From Fundicoccus sp052116145 (GTDB taxonomy: Bacteria > Bacillota > Bacilli > Lactobacillales > Aerococcaceae), in the NCBI RefSeq assembly GCF_052116145.1, contig NZ_JBQKLQ010000002.1:186001-250000 (forward strand): a DNA stretch of 64,000 nt, given 5' to 3'. How positions within the stretch are numbered: the stretch's first letter is position 1; each line of letters opens with the position of its first letter. Shown one piece after another: positions 9,075-19,900 of the stretch. The position numbers and the translations under genes were made by a program. The notes beneath the pieces were generated by a model, which was not told the origin of the DNA, searched no databases, and was given only the letters and a program-made list of their open reading frames with translations.

Positions 9075-9122
9075 TTGACTGCTCCTCCATACAATTATCT
9101 TGAGCTTTACTAAGTAAACATA

Positions 9123-9506
9123 TTAATTCATCTCTTCTAATTGAATCATCCGTATTGATTTGTTTTTAGCTAAGGTGAGCGTCGTTGCAATAATTAAACC
9201 CATCATGCTCACATAATCAGCCAACAATAAGAAAACGACTATTAAAATCACCCAAAATAGGGCCATTTCTTTTTGCAAACTGCCATCTGTTACATATTTA
9301 TGCGTTAGAATCATGTTAAGTACGCCAATCGTGACGTAGGCCATTCCATAGGTAAACACAAACATTCCAAACATTGACTCGCTTGGCGCAACCGCTGTAA
9401 ACGTCGAGGTTATATTTAGTAAATACATGCCAGCCGTAATCGCACCTGTAATGATTTGCCAACTACTGGCTAAATAGATAAAGAATCTTTCCAGCTTTCT
9501 ACTCAT
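9123..9506 (-). CDS. Small integral membrane protein of the carbohydrate operon
   Basis: The 127-residue product has four hydrophobic segments (about 10-33, 45-66, 83-112 with a break) and a short charged end. It has no domain I can name. GGAGAGG lies 6 bases before the ATG. It is placed between the permease genes and the glycosidase genes, in the same orientation with short gaps (18 and 48 bases), so it is probably co-transcribed and connected with sugar uptake or sensing. It has no signal of enzymatic function. Confidence 0.55.
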   Translation of the reverse strand: MSRKLERFFIYLASSWQIITGAITAGMYLLNITSTFTAVAPSESMFGMFVFTYGMAYVTIGVLNMILTHKYVTDGSLQKEMALFWVILIVVFLLLADYVSMMGLIIATTLTLAKNKSIRMIQLEEMN

Positions 9507-9524
9507 GATTATCCTCTCCAGTGT

Positions 9525-10370
9525 TTAACCTTTTAATCCTGCTTCTAAAGATAAAGACTCCATAAAATACCTCTGTGCAAATAAATACAATAAGAAAGTC
9601 GGTACAATCGCAATCACTGCCCCCGCCGTGCCTAAGCCAGGAAACGTTCGATATTGACCTTGTAATAGCTGCAGTCCCGGTGTAATCGTCAATTTCTCTA
9701 CCCCACTCATGATGATAGAGGGCCATAAGAAGTCATTCCAAGAACCTGTAAAACTAAACAAGCCAGTTACAATCAACACTGGTTTTAGAATAGGTAAAAT
9801 AATCCGATAGAATATTTGAAAATCGGATGCCCCATCTATTCGAGCAGACTCATCAAATGATTTAGGGATATTTAAAGCAAATTGTCTTACCAAAAAGACA
9901 TTTCCGACACTACCTGCACCTGGAACGATAAGCGCTAATTTATTATTGACCCATCCTAGTTCATGCATAATATCGTAAAGAGGAATTAAATTGACAATTC
10001 CCGGAAACATCATTGACGCAAGCAAGAAAGAAAATAATAGATCCTTTCCCTTAAAATCCAAACGTGCATAGCCATAAGCAGCTAGCGATGTGACAATCAA
10101 CACGAGCATAACGTGACTGACGGATACCGTCACTGAATTAAAGAACCAACTGATAATCGGAGTCGATGGATTTTCGAATAGAATTTCACGATAATTTTCA
10201 ATCGTCCAATTAATCGGCAAGAAACTGTAACCTAATTGTCTAATTTCGGCTTCTGGTTTAAATGAAGTCAATAAGCCCCAAATAATCGGATAAAGCCAAG
10301 CAAGCACAGCTAGTACCAATAAAAGATAGACTAGAACACGCGAAAGAGTTATTTTTTTATATTTTTTCAT
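9525..10370 (-). CDS. Sugar ABC transporter permease, MalG type
   Basis: The start is the ATG at 10370 (MKKYKKITLSRV); the frame continues upstream over the end of the previous gene but GGGGAGCTGAG supports this start. The 281 residues have six membrane segments. The EAA loop of binding-protein-dependent permeases is seen as ESARIDGASDFQIFYRIILPILKP. It forms the membrane pore with the MalF-type partner just upstream (15-base gap). No ATPase is encoded here, so a shared MsmX-type ATPase elsewhere in the genome must power it, as is usual for such operons in Firmicutes. Confidence 0.9.
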   Translation of the reverse strand: MKKYKKITLSRVLVYLLLVLAVLAWLYPIIWGLLTSFKPEAEIRQLGYSFLPINWTIENYREILFENPSTPIISWFFNSVTVSVSHVMLVLIVTSLAAYGYARLDFKGKDLLFSFLLASMMFPGIVNLIPLYDIMHELGWVNNKLALIVPGAGSVGNVFLVRQFALNIPKSFDESARIDGASDFQIFYRIILPILKPVLIVTGLFSFTGSWNDFLWPSIIMSGVEKLTITPGLQLLQGQYRTFPGLGTAGAVIAIVPTFLLYLFAQRYFMESLSLEAGLKG

Positions 10371-10384
10371 GTCACTCAGCTCCC

Positions 10385-11290
10385 CTAATCCTGTCTTCTC
10401 ATAAGAACAAATTGAAAAATTGAAACGACCATAATACACAAGCCTAGCATAACTGCCATGGCGGAAGCGATTCCTGCACGAGCCATTCCACTACCGAAAG
10501 CATTTTGTTGAATGTTCATAATTAAAACTTGCGTTGAACGGTTCGGTCCTCCACCCGTTAACATTAAGGGCTGACCGTATACGTTAAATTGAGCGATTGT
10601 TGTCATGATCGTTGTATATAAAATCTGAAATCGGATACTTGGGATCACGACTCGCGTTAATTTCTGAAAACCATTGGCCCCGTCCAATTCAGCCGCTTCT
10701 AACATGTCGTTTGAAACGCCACTTATTGCTGCTTGATAAATCACTAAATTGCCACCAATTGTCCACCAGATAGTGACCACTACTAAGGAAATCCAAGCCC
10801 AAGGTTGATTACTTAGTAAGTTGATGTCTAAATCAAAATAATCATTTAGTGGACCATAAGAGATACTCAGTAAAAATTGCCAAATAATCATAACAGCAGA
10901 AATAGCGAATAAAGAAGGCACGTAAAATACCGCTTGAAACAAACGGTGTAACTTAGGTTTAGTCGATAGAACGGTTGCTAGAACTAATGGTACCAAAATA
11001 CAAAATGGGACTGATATTAATACAAAGAAAAATGTATTCTGCAGACCATTCCAAAACTGATTATAGAAACTTGAATCTTGGTTAAAAAGAATCGTTTTAA
11101 AGTTTTCCAAACCAACAAAGACTGGATCTGTAAATAAATCCCAATCAGTAAATGCAATATAAATTCCATAAGCAAATGGAATGAGAGTAAAAATGAGGAA
11201 AATCAATAAATGTGGTCCAATGAAGAAAGCCGGTAGAAAACTAAACCTTCTTCCTTTTTTATTGACTTGAGTCATTTGAGTTTTTTCCAT
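10385..11290 (-). CDS. Sugar ABC transporter permease, MalF type
   Basis: I prefer the ATG at 11290 (MEKTQMTQVNKKG) with AAAGGGTGA before it, over a TTG at 11311 which lies inside a hairpin. The 301-residue protein has six membrane helices and the EAA loop EAAELDGANGFQKLTRVVIP. It pairs with the MalG-type permease behind it. Upstream lies a hairpin that separates it from the binding protein gene and probably lowers permease expression relative to it. Confidence 0.9.
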   Translation of the reverse strand: MEKTQMTQVNKKGRRFSFLPAFFIGPHLLIFLIFTLIPFAYGIYIAFTDWDLFTDPVFVGLENFKTILFNQDSSFYNQFWNGLQNTFFFVLISVPFCILVPLVLATVLSTKPKLHRLFQAVFYVPSLFAISAVMIIWQFLLSISYGPLNDYFDLDINLLSNQPWAWISLVVVTIWWTIGGNLVIYQAAISGVSNDMLEAAELDGANGFQKLTRVVIPSIRFQILYTTIMTTIAQFNVYGQPLMLTGGGPNRSTQVLIMNIQQNAFGSGMARAGIASAMAVMLGLCIMVVSIFQFVLMRRQD

Positions 11291-11314
11291 ATTAATCACC
11301 CTTTTTTTCAAGAA

Positions 11315-11337
11315 AAGGAGGATGAGTCATCCTCCTT
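11315..11337 (-). terminator. Intercistronic hairpin between binding protein and permease genes
   Basis: A perfect 11-bp stem (AAGGAGGATGA / TCATCCTCCTT) with a single-base centre is followed on the minus strand by TTTTCTTG. It is likely a partial terminator or mRNA-stabilising hairpin, giving more binding protein than permease. It contains a Shine-Dalgarno-like AAGGAGG buried in the stem. Confidence 0.65.
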
Positions 11338-11364
11338 CATGCTATTGATGTTATTTCGAATAGA

Positions 11365-12597
11365 CTAATAGCCCATTGTATCGTTGACGATTTGTTGGAT
11401 TTCTGTTAGTTTTTCTTTAATATCAACATTACCTTCTAAAACATCCCACGCAGCTGCATCGATCTCACCAAAAATATGAGAGGAGCCTTCATCCGTTACA
11501 ATTGTAATGGCTTCCCTTGCTTCAGGCGTTTGTATTAAGAAAGATTGTGGCATTGCTAAATATTCTTCATTTTCTAACATAGCTAATGATGCAGTGTTTT
11601 CACCTGATGTTAACCAAGTCATTTGATTTGTTCTTAACCAATCAACAAATTCAACTGCTGCTTGTCTACGCTCGTCCGGTCTATTCTCGTCAACAAACAT
11701 CGCAAATTGGGACGCACCACTCGCTTGTACAATATTTTCTGCATCCCATTGTGGTGTAAATGTTTGTCCCCACGCAAAATCAGTAATCTCTTCCATTTGA
11801 CTTAACATCCATGTACCTTCTGGCAAGAAGATTGTTTCACCATTCATAAACTGAGCCACAGTATCTTCTCCGTTTTTGTTAGTGTGACCTGCTTCATACA
11901 TACTCTTGAAGTGTTCGAATGTAGCCACTGCTGTGTCGTTATCTATTGTCAAGAAACCTTCCTCATCAGAGAATTTCCCACCCATTTGTAAGTACAGGTT
12001 ATTAAAGTTCTGCATTGGCCAACCAAAACCATAAGCTATAATGCCATCGTCTTTCGCTGCTTCACCAGCCGTTGTTACCTCTTCATAAGTGATAATGTTA
12101 TCCTCTGTCGCTCCAGGCACGTATTGATCAACTAAATCTTGATTATAATACATTACCCAAGTTCCCATTGTTGCTGGAAGACCATACTGAGACCCTTCCA
12201 CTGTTCCCACGTCCCAAGCCTCTGCTAAGTAATTCTCTGCATTCACATCTGTACCATCAATCAATGCATCCCAAGGTTCCAATAGACTTTGACCTACATA
12301 TTGGGAAACGGTCTCAGACGCTACTAAAGCTAAATCCGGAATCCCTTCACCCGAACGAGTCGCAGTAACCAAACGGCTATTTAATGTGCTGCCTTCCATT
12401 GCTAATAATTCTACTGGGTAAGCTGGATTAGTTGCGTTATACTCGTCAATATTCTGTCTAATTAAATCACCATCTGGTCCTGTTACTCCACTCCATACCG
12501 TAATGACATTTTCCTGTGCGTTCACTTGCTGAGGGTTAAGTTGTACAACGAAAGAGAAAACCATAACTATCAAAGTTACTAAACTAAATTTTTTCAT
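11365..12597 (-). CDS. Sugar ABC transporter solute-binding protein
   Basis: The start is the ATG at 12597, 8 bases after GGAGG. The 410-residue protein is an extracellular binding protein of the family-1 type, with ENVITVWSGVTGPDGDLIRQNIDEYN at the start of the mature part and the late DAAAWDVLEGNVDIKEKLTEIQQIV typical of the end. The signal peptide (1-31) has no lipobox cysteine, which is unusual for a Gram-positive binding protein; it may stay attached by an uncleaved signal segment. It is the first gene of the operon, whose enzymes suggest a plant-type oligosaccharide ligand. A cre-like site lies about 200 bases upstream. Confidence 0.88.
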   Translation of the reverse strand: MKKFSLVTLIVMVFSFVVQLNPQQVNAQENVITVWSGVTGPDGDLIRQNIDEYNATNPAYPVELLAMEGSTLNSRLVTATRSGEGIPDLALVASETVSQYVGQSLLEPWDALIDGTDVNAENYLAEAWDVGTVEGSQYGLPATMGTWVMYYNQDLVDQYVPGATEDNIITYEEVTTAGEAAKDDGIIAYGFGWPMQNFNNLYLQMGGKFSDEEGFLTIDNDTAVATFEHFKSMYEAGHTNKNGEDTVAQFMNGETIFLPEGTWMLSQMEEITDFAWGQTFTPQWDAENIVQASGASQFAMFVDENRPDERRQAAVEFVDWLRTNQMTWLTSGENTASLAMLENEEYLAMPQSFLIQTPEAREAITIVTDEGSSHIFGEIDAAAWDVLEGNVDIKEKLTEIQQIVNDTMGY

Positions 12598-12794
12598 TAA
12601 ATATTCCTCCATTGAATTGTATTTTTAAATTTTGGACATAAGATGATTTTGACTACGCGACAGACACCACTGACTTCCACAAACCTCCCCTCGAGACTTC
12701 TACGCTAGCTCAAAGATACAAATTAACCTATGAGTCAATTCATTCAGCAGTAATTTCCAACTTCACCCAAAGTATAAATGCTAAATCTTTATAT

Positions 12795-12808
12795 TGCAAA
12801 CGCTTACC
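12795..12808. promoter_or_regulatory. cre-like catabolite site in the 333-base divergent region
   Basis: TGCAAACGCTTACC matches the CcpA consensus TGWAARCGYTWNCW at 12 of 14 positions. It lies in the 12598-12930 region between the sugar operon and its regulator. Catabolite repression of the operon is likely. I see no other clear site in this gap; the operator of the ArsR-type regulator was not identified. Confidence 0.55.
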
Positions 12809-12930
12809 CAGTGGTTTAGACTGTATTTATAGAATAAGCAAGGGCTCTGGGTTATCACCAAAAATCTCTCGGAGCTATTAACCTATTGGTAAATCACCTA
12901 CAAATAAAATAACTAAAGCGAGGAATATTC

Positions 12931-13845
12931 ATGGAAATCGATACACAATTAAGCTCCTTACCTATCCTAGAGGCCCTAGCAAGCGAGTCTCGTTTGCGAA
13001 TTATCAACTTACTTTCAAAAGGTGAATACAATATAAAACAACTAGCAGAAATGCTCTATCTTTCAAGTGGGATTGTTACAAGACATGTCAAGCAATTAGA
13101 AACAGCAGGTTTAATTGAAACTCAATTAATGTCTACCCAATCTGGAAACCATAAGATTTGTCGATTAGCGATTGATGAATTGTATATCCGCTTTCCAGGT
13201 CATGTTTTTCCACATTACAAAATACATCAAGAAAGCATACCCGTGGGTCACTTTACTGATTACTACGCTACGCCAACTTGTGGCTTGGCAACATACGAAA
13301 GTTACATTGGTGAACTTGATCAACCTATGCATTTCATGGATCCTCGAAGAATGGATGCAGATATTGTTTGGCTGACTAAAGGTTTTTTAGAGTATAAAAT
13401 TCCCAATTATTTAATAGTCCAAAAGCAAAAACCGGAACTGCTGGAAATAATCTTAGAGCTAGCTTCTGAATTTCCCATCTCGAATAATAATTGGCCCTCG
13501 TCTGTTGCTTTCCATATAAATGATACGTATGTTGGTAATTGGACAATCCCTGGAAATTTCTCTGATGTACGAGGCAAGTTAAACCCCGACTGGTGGCCTG
13601 ACCGGAACAGTCAATATGGTTTACTAAAAACATTGCGCATCACGCCTCATGAAACATTAGTTGACGGTGAGCCAATCTCACAAGTTAATCTGAATGACAT
13701 CAAACTAGATGGCACACTCATCAAAATTAAACTCGAAGTTGAAGAAACTGATTATGCTGGAGGTATGACTATTTTTGGAAAGCGTTTCGGTAACTATCCA
13801 CAGCATATAATTTATAAAATGTATTATTCTGAAATTTCAGAGTAA
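12931..13845 (+). CDS. ArsR-type transcriptional regulator with a C-terminal sensor-like domain
   Basis: Residues 8-95 form a winged helix of ArsR type (ILEALASESRLRIINLLSKG, then QLAEMLYLSSGIVTRHVKQLE with the recognition helix). The remaining 200 residues are rich in beta strands and aromatic residues (FHINDTYVGNWTIPGNFSDV, NPDWWPDRNSQYGLL) and could bind a carbohydrate ligand. It has none of the cysteine pairs of metal-sensing ArsR proteins. GAGG lies 7 bases before the ATG. It is divergent from the sugar operon and is the obvious candidate to control it. The ligand and sign of regulation are unknown. Confidence 0.75.
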   Translation: MEIDTQLSSLPILEALASESRLRIINLLSKGEYNIKQLAEMLYLSSGIVTRHVKQLETAGLIETQLMSTQSGNHKICRLAIDELYIRFPGHVFPHYKIHQESIPVGHFTDYYATPTCGLATYESYIGELDQPMHFMDPRRMDADIVWLTKGFLEYKIPNYLIVQKQKPELLEIILELASEFPISNNNWPSSVAFHINDTYVGNWTIPGNFSDVRGKLNPDWWPDRNSQYGLLKTLRITPHETLVDGEPISQVNLNDIKLDGTLIKIKLEVEETDYAGGMTIFGKRFGNYPQHIIYKMYYSEISE

Positions 13846-13881
13846 TTTATATTCAATTTAAAAAGAGGTTGCAAATTTTTG

Positions 13882-13918
13882 GGTGTTGGTGAGGAAATCC
13901 TCACTGACACTCTTTTTA
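13882..13918 (+). terminator. Terminator of the ArsR-type regulator gene
   Basis: A stem of about 13 bp (GTGTTGGTGAGGA with TCCTCACTGACAC, one wobble) is followed by TCTTTTT. Confidence 0.75.
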
Positions 13919-13930
13919 ATTTTGGATACA

Positions 13931-13966
13931 AAAAGAGGTTCCTCCACTTAGGGAAGAACCTCTTTT
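13931..13966 (-). terminator. Terminator of the giant surface protein gene
   Basis: AAAAGAGGTTC pairs perfectly with GAACCTCTTTT across a short loop region. It works in both directions and lies 18 bases after the stop codon of the adhesin. Confidence 0.8.
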
Positions 13967-13983
13967 GATTTTACTCTTAATAT

Positions 13984-16900
13984 TTAACGTCTATGACGCT
14001 TTGTTTGTTTTACTATTAAAACCACTCCGAAAGCTAATATCACTAAGCCTAACACAGTTACCCAAACCATACTGTTTTCACCAGTATTTGGTAACTTGCC
14101 ATCTTTAGTTTTACCTTTCGTTACTTCTGTAGATGAACTTTCTTTTGCAGGTTTCTCTTTCTCTTGCCCTACAGCAACTAATTCATCAATTGCAGCTTGA
14201 GTTGTTACCAGACTTTGATCAATTGAAGAAATTGAAATATAACCACCTTGTTCAATTGTTGTTAGATAGGCCGTTAGGACTTGAACTTGTGTGATTACAG
14301 CTGCTTGAGCTTCATCGAACGTCAAAGGCTGAGCTGATACTGAACGAATCCAACCATCAAATAGTGCCCTAGTAACTGCTTCTTTTGCTTTATAAGAAGC
14401 GATTGCGGCTTTCGCTTTAGCTAACATTACTTCTAAAGCTTTCACCTGTTCTTCAGAGTTCTTCTGCACGACTTGATAAATCATCGTGATACTTGTTTGA
14501 TCTTGTGATGCTGTCACAACAAGATCTTCAGGAGCAATAAATTCATGAACGCCTTCAATTCCATCTAACTTAACGTCTGATGTTGTTAAAGCTTTAACAG
14601 TAAATTCTTCTCCGTCTTTCACTTTGATTGTCTCGCTAGCAAGTTGTCCTTTAAGTCCTGTTGGTTGATTATTTAGACTGATACCTTGCCACTCATGTTT
14701 CACTTCAATCGATAATTCAACTTTTTCTGCTGGAGTCTCATCATCTTGATCTGATTCTTCAACCAATACATAATATGAGAAGTGAGTGACTTCAAAAGTA
14801 TAATACTCCCCATCGACGAACCCTCTTAATTCTTCTCTTGTTACAGTTTTATCATTGAAATAATACATTTTTAATTTTGACGCATCATAACCTTCTGGAA
14901 TCTTAACGGATACCATCAGGGGTGCATTCGGTTGGACGGCAATGTTCTCTTGCTCATTGAATAAACTAATATCAAACATTGTCATACGACCCTTAGTCAA
15001 TGTATTCATTTGTTGATACGCGCGAGCGTCTTCTTTAATCGGTTTTACCCTTAACGTCGCCCCTTTTGGTATGGCAGTAGATAGACCTGTGACTTTAACG
15101 ATTTCTCGATAGTTTTCATCTTCAACCTCAATAACAGGCGCATTGTTTTTCACTTCAACTTCTATTTGAACCTGCAATCCATTATGCGTTTCCGCAGTAA
15201 TCACTGCTGTACCACTGGCATGGGCATATACATCACCATTCAATACGCTAGCAACTTCCTCATTAGATGAAGTCCACGTTATTGCTTGATTAGTCGCATT
15301 AAGTGGTTTAACAGTTGCGATTAGTGATGTAATGTCTCCACCTGAAAGGTTTAGTTTACCTTCCACTAAATTCTCTCCAGTTACTTGAAGGTCTTTTACC
15401 TCAATTGAACTTGTTTCGTCGTCTGACTCTGTTTCATCTGAAGTCTCATCGTCTGAACTTATTTCTTCGTCCGAACTTGTTTCATCTGAAGTCTCATCGT
15501 CTGAACTTGTTTCTTCATCAGAGCTTGTTTCATCTGAAGACTCGTCGTCTGAACTTGTTTCGTCGTCCGAACTTGTTTCTTCATCAGAGCTTGTTTCATC
15601 TGGAGACTCGTCGTCTGAACTTGTTTCTTCGTCCGAACTTGTTTCATCTGAAGGCTCGTCGTCTGAACTTGTTTCGTCATCTGAACTTGTTTCTTCGTCC
15701 GAACTTGTTTCTTCATCAGAGCTTGTTTCATCTGAAGACTCGTCGTCTGAACTTGTTTCTTCGTCCGAACTTGTTTCATCTGAAGGCTCGTCGTCTGAAC
15801 TTGTTTCGTCATCTGAACTTGTTTCTTCATCAGAACTTGTTTCATCTGAAGTCTCATCATCTGAACTTGTTTCTTCGTCTGAACTTGTTTCATCTGAAGA
15901 CTCATCGTCTGAACTTGTTTCTTCGTCCGAACTTGTTTCATCTGAAGTCTCATCGTCTGAACTTGTTTCTTCGTCCGAACTTGTTTCATCTGAAGACTCG
16001 TCGTCTGAACTTGTTTCTTCGTCCGAACTTGTTTCTTCATCAGAGCTTGTTTCATCTGAAGACTCGTCGTCTGAACTTGTTTCTTCGTCCGAACTTGTTT
16101 CTTCATCAGAGCTTGTTTCATCTGAAGACTCGTCGTCTGAACTTGTTTCTTCGTCTGAACTTGTTTCATCTGAAGTCTCATCGTCTGAACTTGTTTCTTC
16201 GTCCGAACTTGTTTCATCTGAAGTCTCATCGTCTGAACTTGTTTCTTCATCAGAGCTTGTTTCATCTGAAGACTCGTCGTCTGAACTTGTTTCGTCGTCT
16301 GACTCTGTTTCCTTAGGTAAAGTACCATACTCAATGACTTCATCAATTGGGTCAGTAATTTTTTCACCTATTTGTTCTGAAGAAGTTAGTTCGCCATCCG
16401 TATAAATATCTTTAAAGATTATCGTTTTCTCACCGTTAATCCCTTTAACAACTACCCTTTCAACACCAATTTCTAATTCATCATTTGCTTGTCTGATTCT
16501 TTTAAAGGGTATTTCTGTAGTTTTCTCAGATGTTTTTTCTACAATCACTGGTTCAGGAACCGCTACTTCTTCTTCAACTAATACATAATATGAGAAGTGT
16601 TTTACTTCAAACGTATAGTAGTCTCCATCAACATAACCTTTTAATTCTTCTCTCATTCCAGTTTTTTCATCAAAATAATACATCTTTAATTTTGATGCAT
16701 CGTAACCTTCAGGTATTTTAACTGAAACCATTAATGGAGCATTTGGTTGAACCGAAATGTTTTCTTGTTTATTGAATAAACTGATATCGAACATCGTCAT
16801 ACGACCATCTGTTAATTGATCCATTTGTTTATAGGCGACGGCTTCTTCTTTAATTGGCTCTACCCTTAACGTCGCCCCTTTTGGTATGGCAGTAGATGGA

Positions 16901-19900
16901 CCTGTGACTTTAACAACTTCACGGTACTCTTCATCTTCAACCTCAATAACAGGCGCATTGTTTTTCACTTCAACTTCTATTTGAACCTGCAATCCATTAT
17001 GCGTTTCCGCAGTAATCACTGCTTTACCACTGGCATGGGCATATACATCACCATTCAATACGCTAGCAACTTCCTCATTAGATGAAGTCCACGTTATTGC
17101 TTGATTAGTCGCATTAAGTGGTTTAACTGTGGCGATTAATGAAGATATCTCACCACCTGATAATAACAGTTTATTTTCTATTAAATCATCACCGCTCACT
17201 TGAAGGTCTCTTACTTCAATCACTGTCTGCTCTGGATCTAAGATATTGACTTTCAACGTTGTGAATTGATCTAATTTACCTTCATAAGTAAATTCGTCAA
17301 TTTTAGTTAATGGTAGATTATATACTAACATTCTTATATCAGAGAACATGTAGCGCTCTTCTGGTGGTGTTGAATCGTCGAATAAAGCCATAATGTTTTC
17401 TTTATCTAAGAATATTCTTCCATTTAAAGACTCATAATCAGAAATTTTCAGTTGTACTTGTTTCCCATAAACAGGACCATTGGTTGTTTGAGTTACTTTC
17501 ATAAACTCAGACGCATCCCCTTCAAATTCGAAGTAGTTTCCATCCTGATTGTCTTCTCCCGGCGTTTCATTCACAGTCACTTGTATAGGGTATCTGTAAA
17601 TGACGTCCGAATTATTATTTCTTAACAATATTGCGGGGTTATGACTAATATTAAATTCAGTGTCCATTCCCTCTAGTTTAGTTGCCTCACCGATGTAATA
17701 ATGACCCACTAACATGTAGTTGTCCTCTTTTGCTTCTGGCGTAACGCCCGCTAAGAGGCTAAATAATTTAAATAGTGAATCTTCATGGTCATACTCATTA
17801 TAGCGACTGGATAAAACAACTAAACCGTCTTCGCTAACTGAGTTTTGAGTCGCAAAATAGTTATTAGCATTCTGTTGAATTAAATCTATTGAAATTGTTT
17901 CACGTTCTTCGTATTTAGGTGCTTCAAAAGTATAAACTAATTCTATTTGCCCTATCATACGATTACCTTCACCTACGCGATTTATGTTAAGGATTTCAGA
18001 AATAGTCTCTGCTTCATCATCAACAAAGGTTCCCCATTCCATATCATAAACGATTTCATATATACCGTCATAATCGTAACGTGGCATTTCCAATGTATAG
18101 CTTGTATCCCAGTAATCCTGTGAATGATTATGGTACGCGATTAGAGATAAGTTTGGAAAAGCTTGTGAATTTACTTGCTGCGGACTGTCAGAGCCATGCT
18201 CTAAAGTAACAGGTATTTCTATAGTTTCTTTAATAAGCTCTGGTATACCAACTACCTCTAACGTTACTGTGTTCCCATAGTCAGTATATAACTCTATAAA
18301 ACCTGGACTTGTTTCATATAAGATATTACGCAGTGAGTAAATCCCATTATTTTCATACAACTGGATAAATTTATCTTTAGTTGAATGGTAGCTCCAGTCG
18401 GTAAACACGCCAACCGCATCGTAACCTATGAAGACAGACTCTTGGCGACGATCGTTATATTCTAAAGTTAATTCATAACCATCAGTCTTACTGTGCATTT
18501 GAAGTTTTTCAAATGAAACTTTGGGTGTAAAGGTTAATCTCGCCTCATCTGCTGGAGCTTCATCATCAATTGTCACAATCACCTTGATACGCTTACCTAC
18601 TTGGGGCTCTCCATTAATACTAATATCGCCTTCTTCGAGATAACCAATGTAAGTTGTATCTTCACCATTAGCTTCGTATTCAAAATATCCGTACACATTA
18701 ATAAATTCATAGTCTGGATCTAAATTGATTTCATACCTATTCTGGTATTCATTGTAAAACCCAATCATTGAAGTGTTTCCTAACTCTGGAATGTCCACAT
18801 AAACTTCTGTTCCAAAAGCTTTTTGATTATTCTTAGTTAACGTAATTTCAACTTCTTTAGTAGCTTCATCATTAATCAGTGTATTCACTTTTAAATGATA
18901 GAACTTTGTTTCGCCAACATCCGAAATTAAATGAACATAATAATTATAATTGTCGTAACGAATATCAATCGCAAGTTGCTTTTCAACAGTTGTCCAACCT
19001 TCAATGGTATTTAAACTTAATGAGCGATTATCATAATCAACCGTCACCGAAAGAAGATTATCCGCTGATAACACCTGACTTTTATCGGTTTCATTCGAAA
19101 AATCAATTATCAACTCTTGAGGTTCAATAATATCTTCAAAAGCTATCTTTAAATTGTATTGAATGACTTCTCCATCTTGTTCGACATAATATAAGGTTTC
19201 TGATTCGATATACGGTTCAGCTGCTAAGTAATGATTAGTATACACTTGCCAATAATCATTATTACCGAAGTATACTAACTGACCGTCTCTCAAGCCTTTA
19301 GGCCAAATGCTATCCTGGTTGAAATATGCTGAATAATAAGGTTCATTTGCACGAAGACCATTAGTATTTAAGTAGACATGAAGTGCCACTTCTAATCGAT
19401 TATCAATTTCTTTTAACACTCTACGATCTTTAGAATTGGCTGCTTCTAATAAGTCTTGTGGTGTTAAAGTAATTGTAATGTCCTCTACTCTATCAATCTC
19501 ATCATCTGTAATACTAAATCCATCCTCATCTGTATTAAAGAAATCACGCTTTTCAACATTAAAGGTAAGTTTATATTTAGCAACCGTCCGTCCTGTTCTT
19601 TGATTTAAAAGTGAAAATTGCTTTACATGCTGTGACTCTTGATCCCACAAGTCATAATTGTTATCCTCTAATTGTATATAATAATCTTCATTTTCTATTA
19701 ATTCTAAATGATAGACTCCGTCACGGTACCCTCTATAATAGGCTTCTAGTTTAAATTCACCAAAATCATGAGCAAGCTTGTTAAATTCTGAGTGATCAAA
19801 GTTTAAGTCAAATGTTTGTTCATAAATAGGTATCTCAGGCAAATCTGATAGATTAAGAATGATGTTATTTCCATAATATCCTCTGATATCTAACTTACTA

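Noticed and set aside
15405..16367. Long opposite-strand and shifted frames in the Ser-Asp region
   Set aside because: They mirror the coding repeat of the adhesin; the repeat keeps all frames open.
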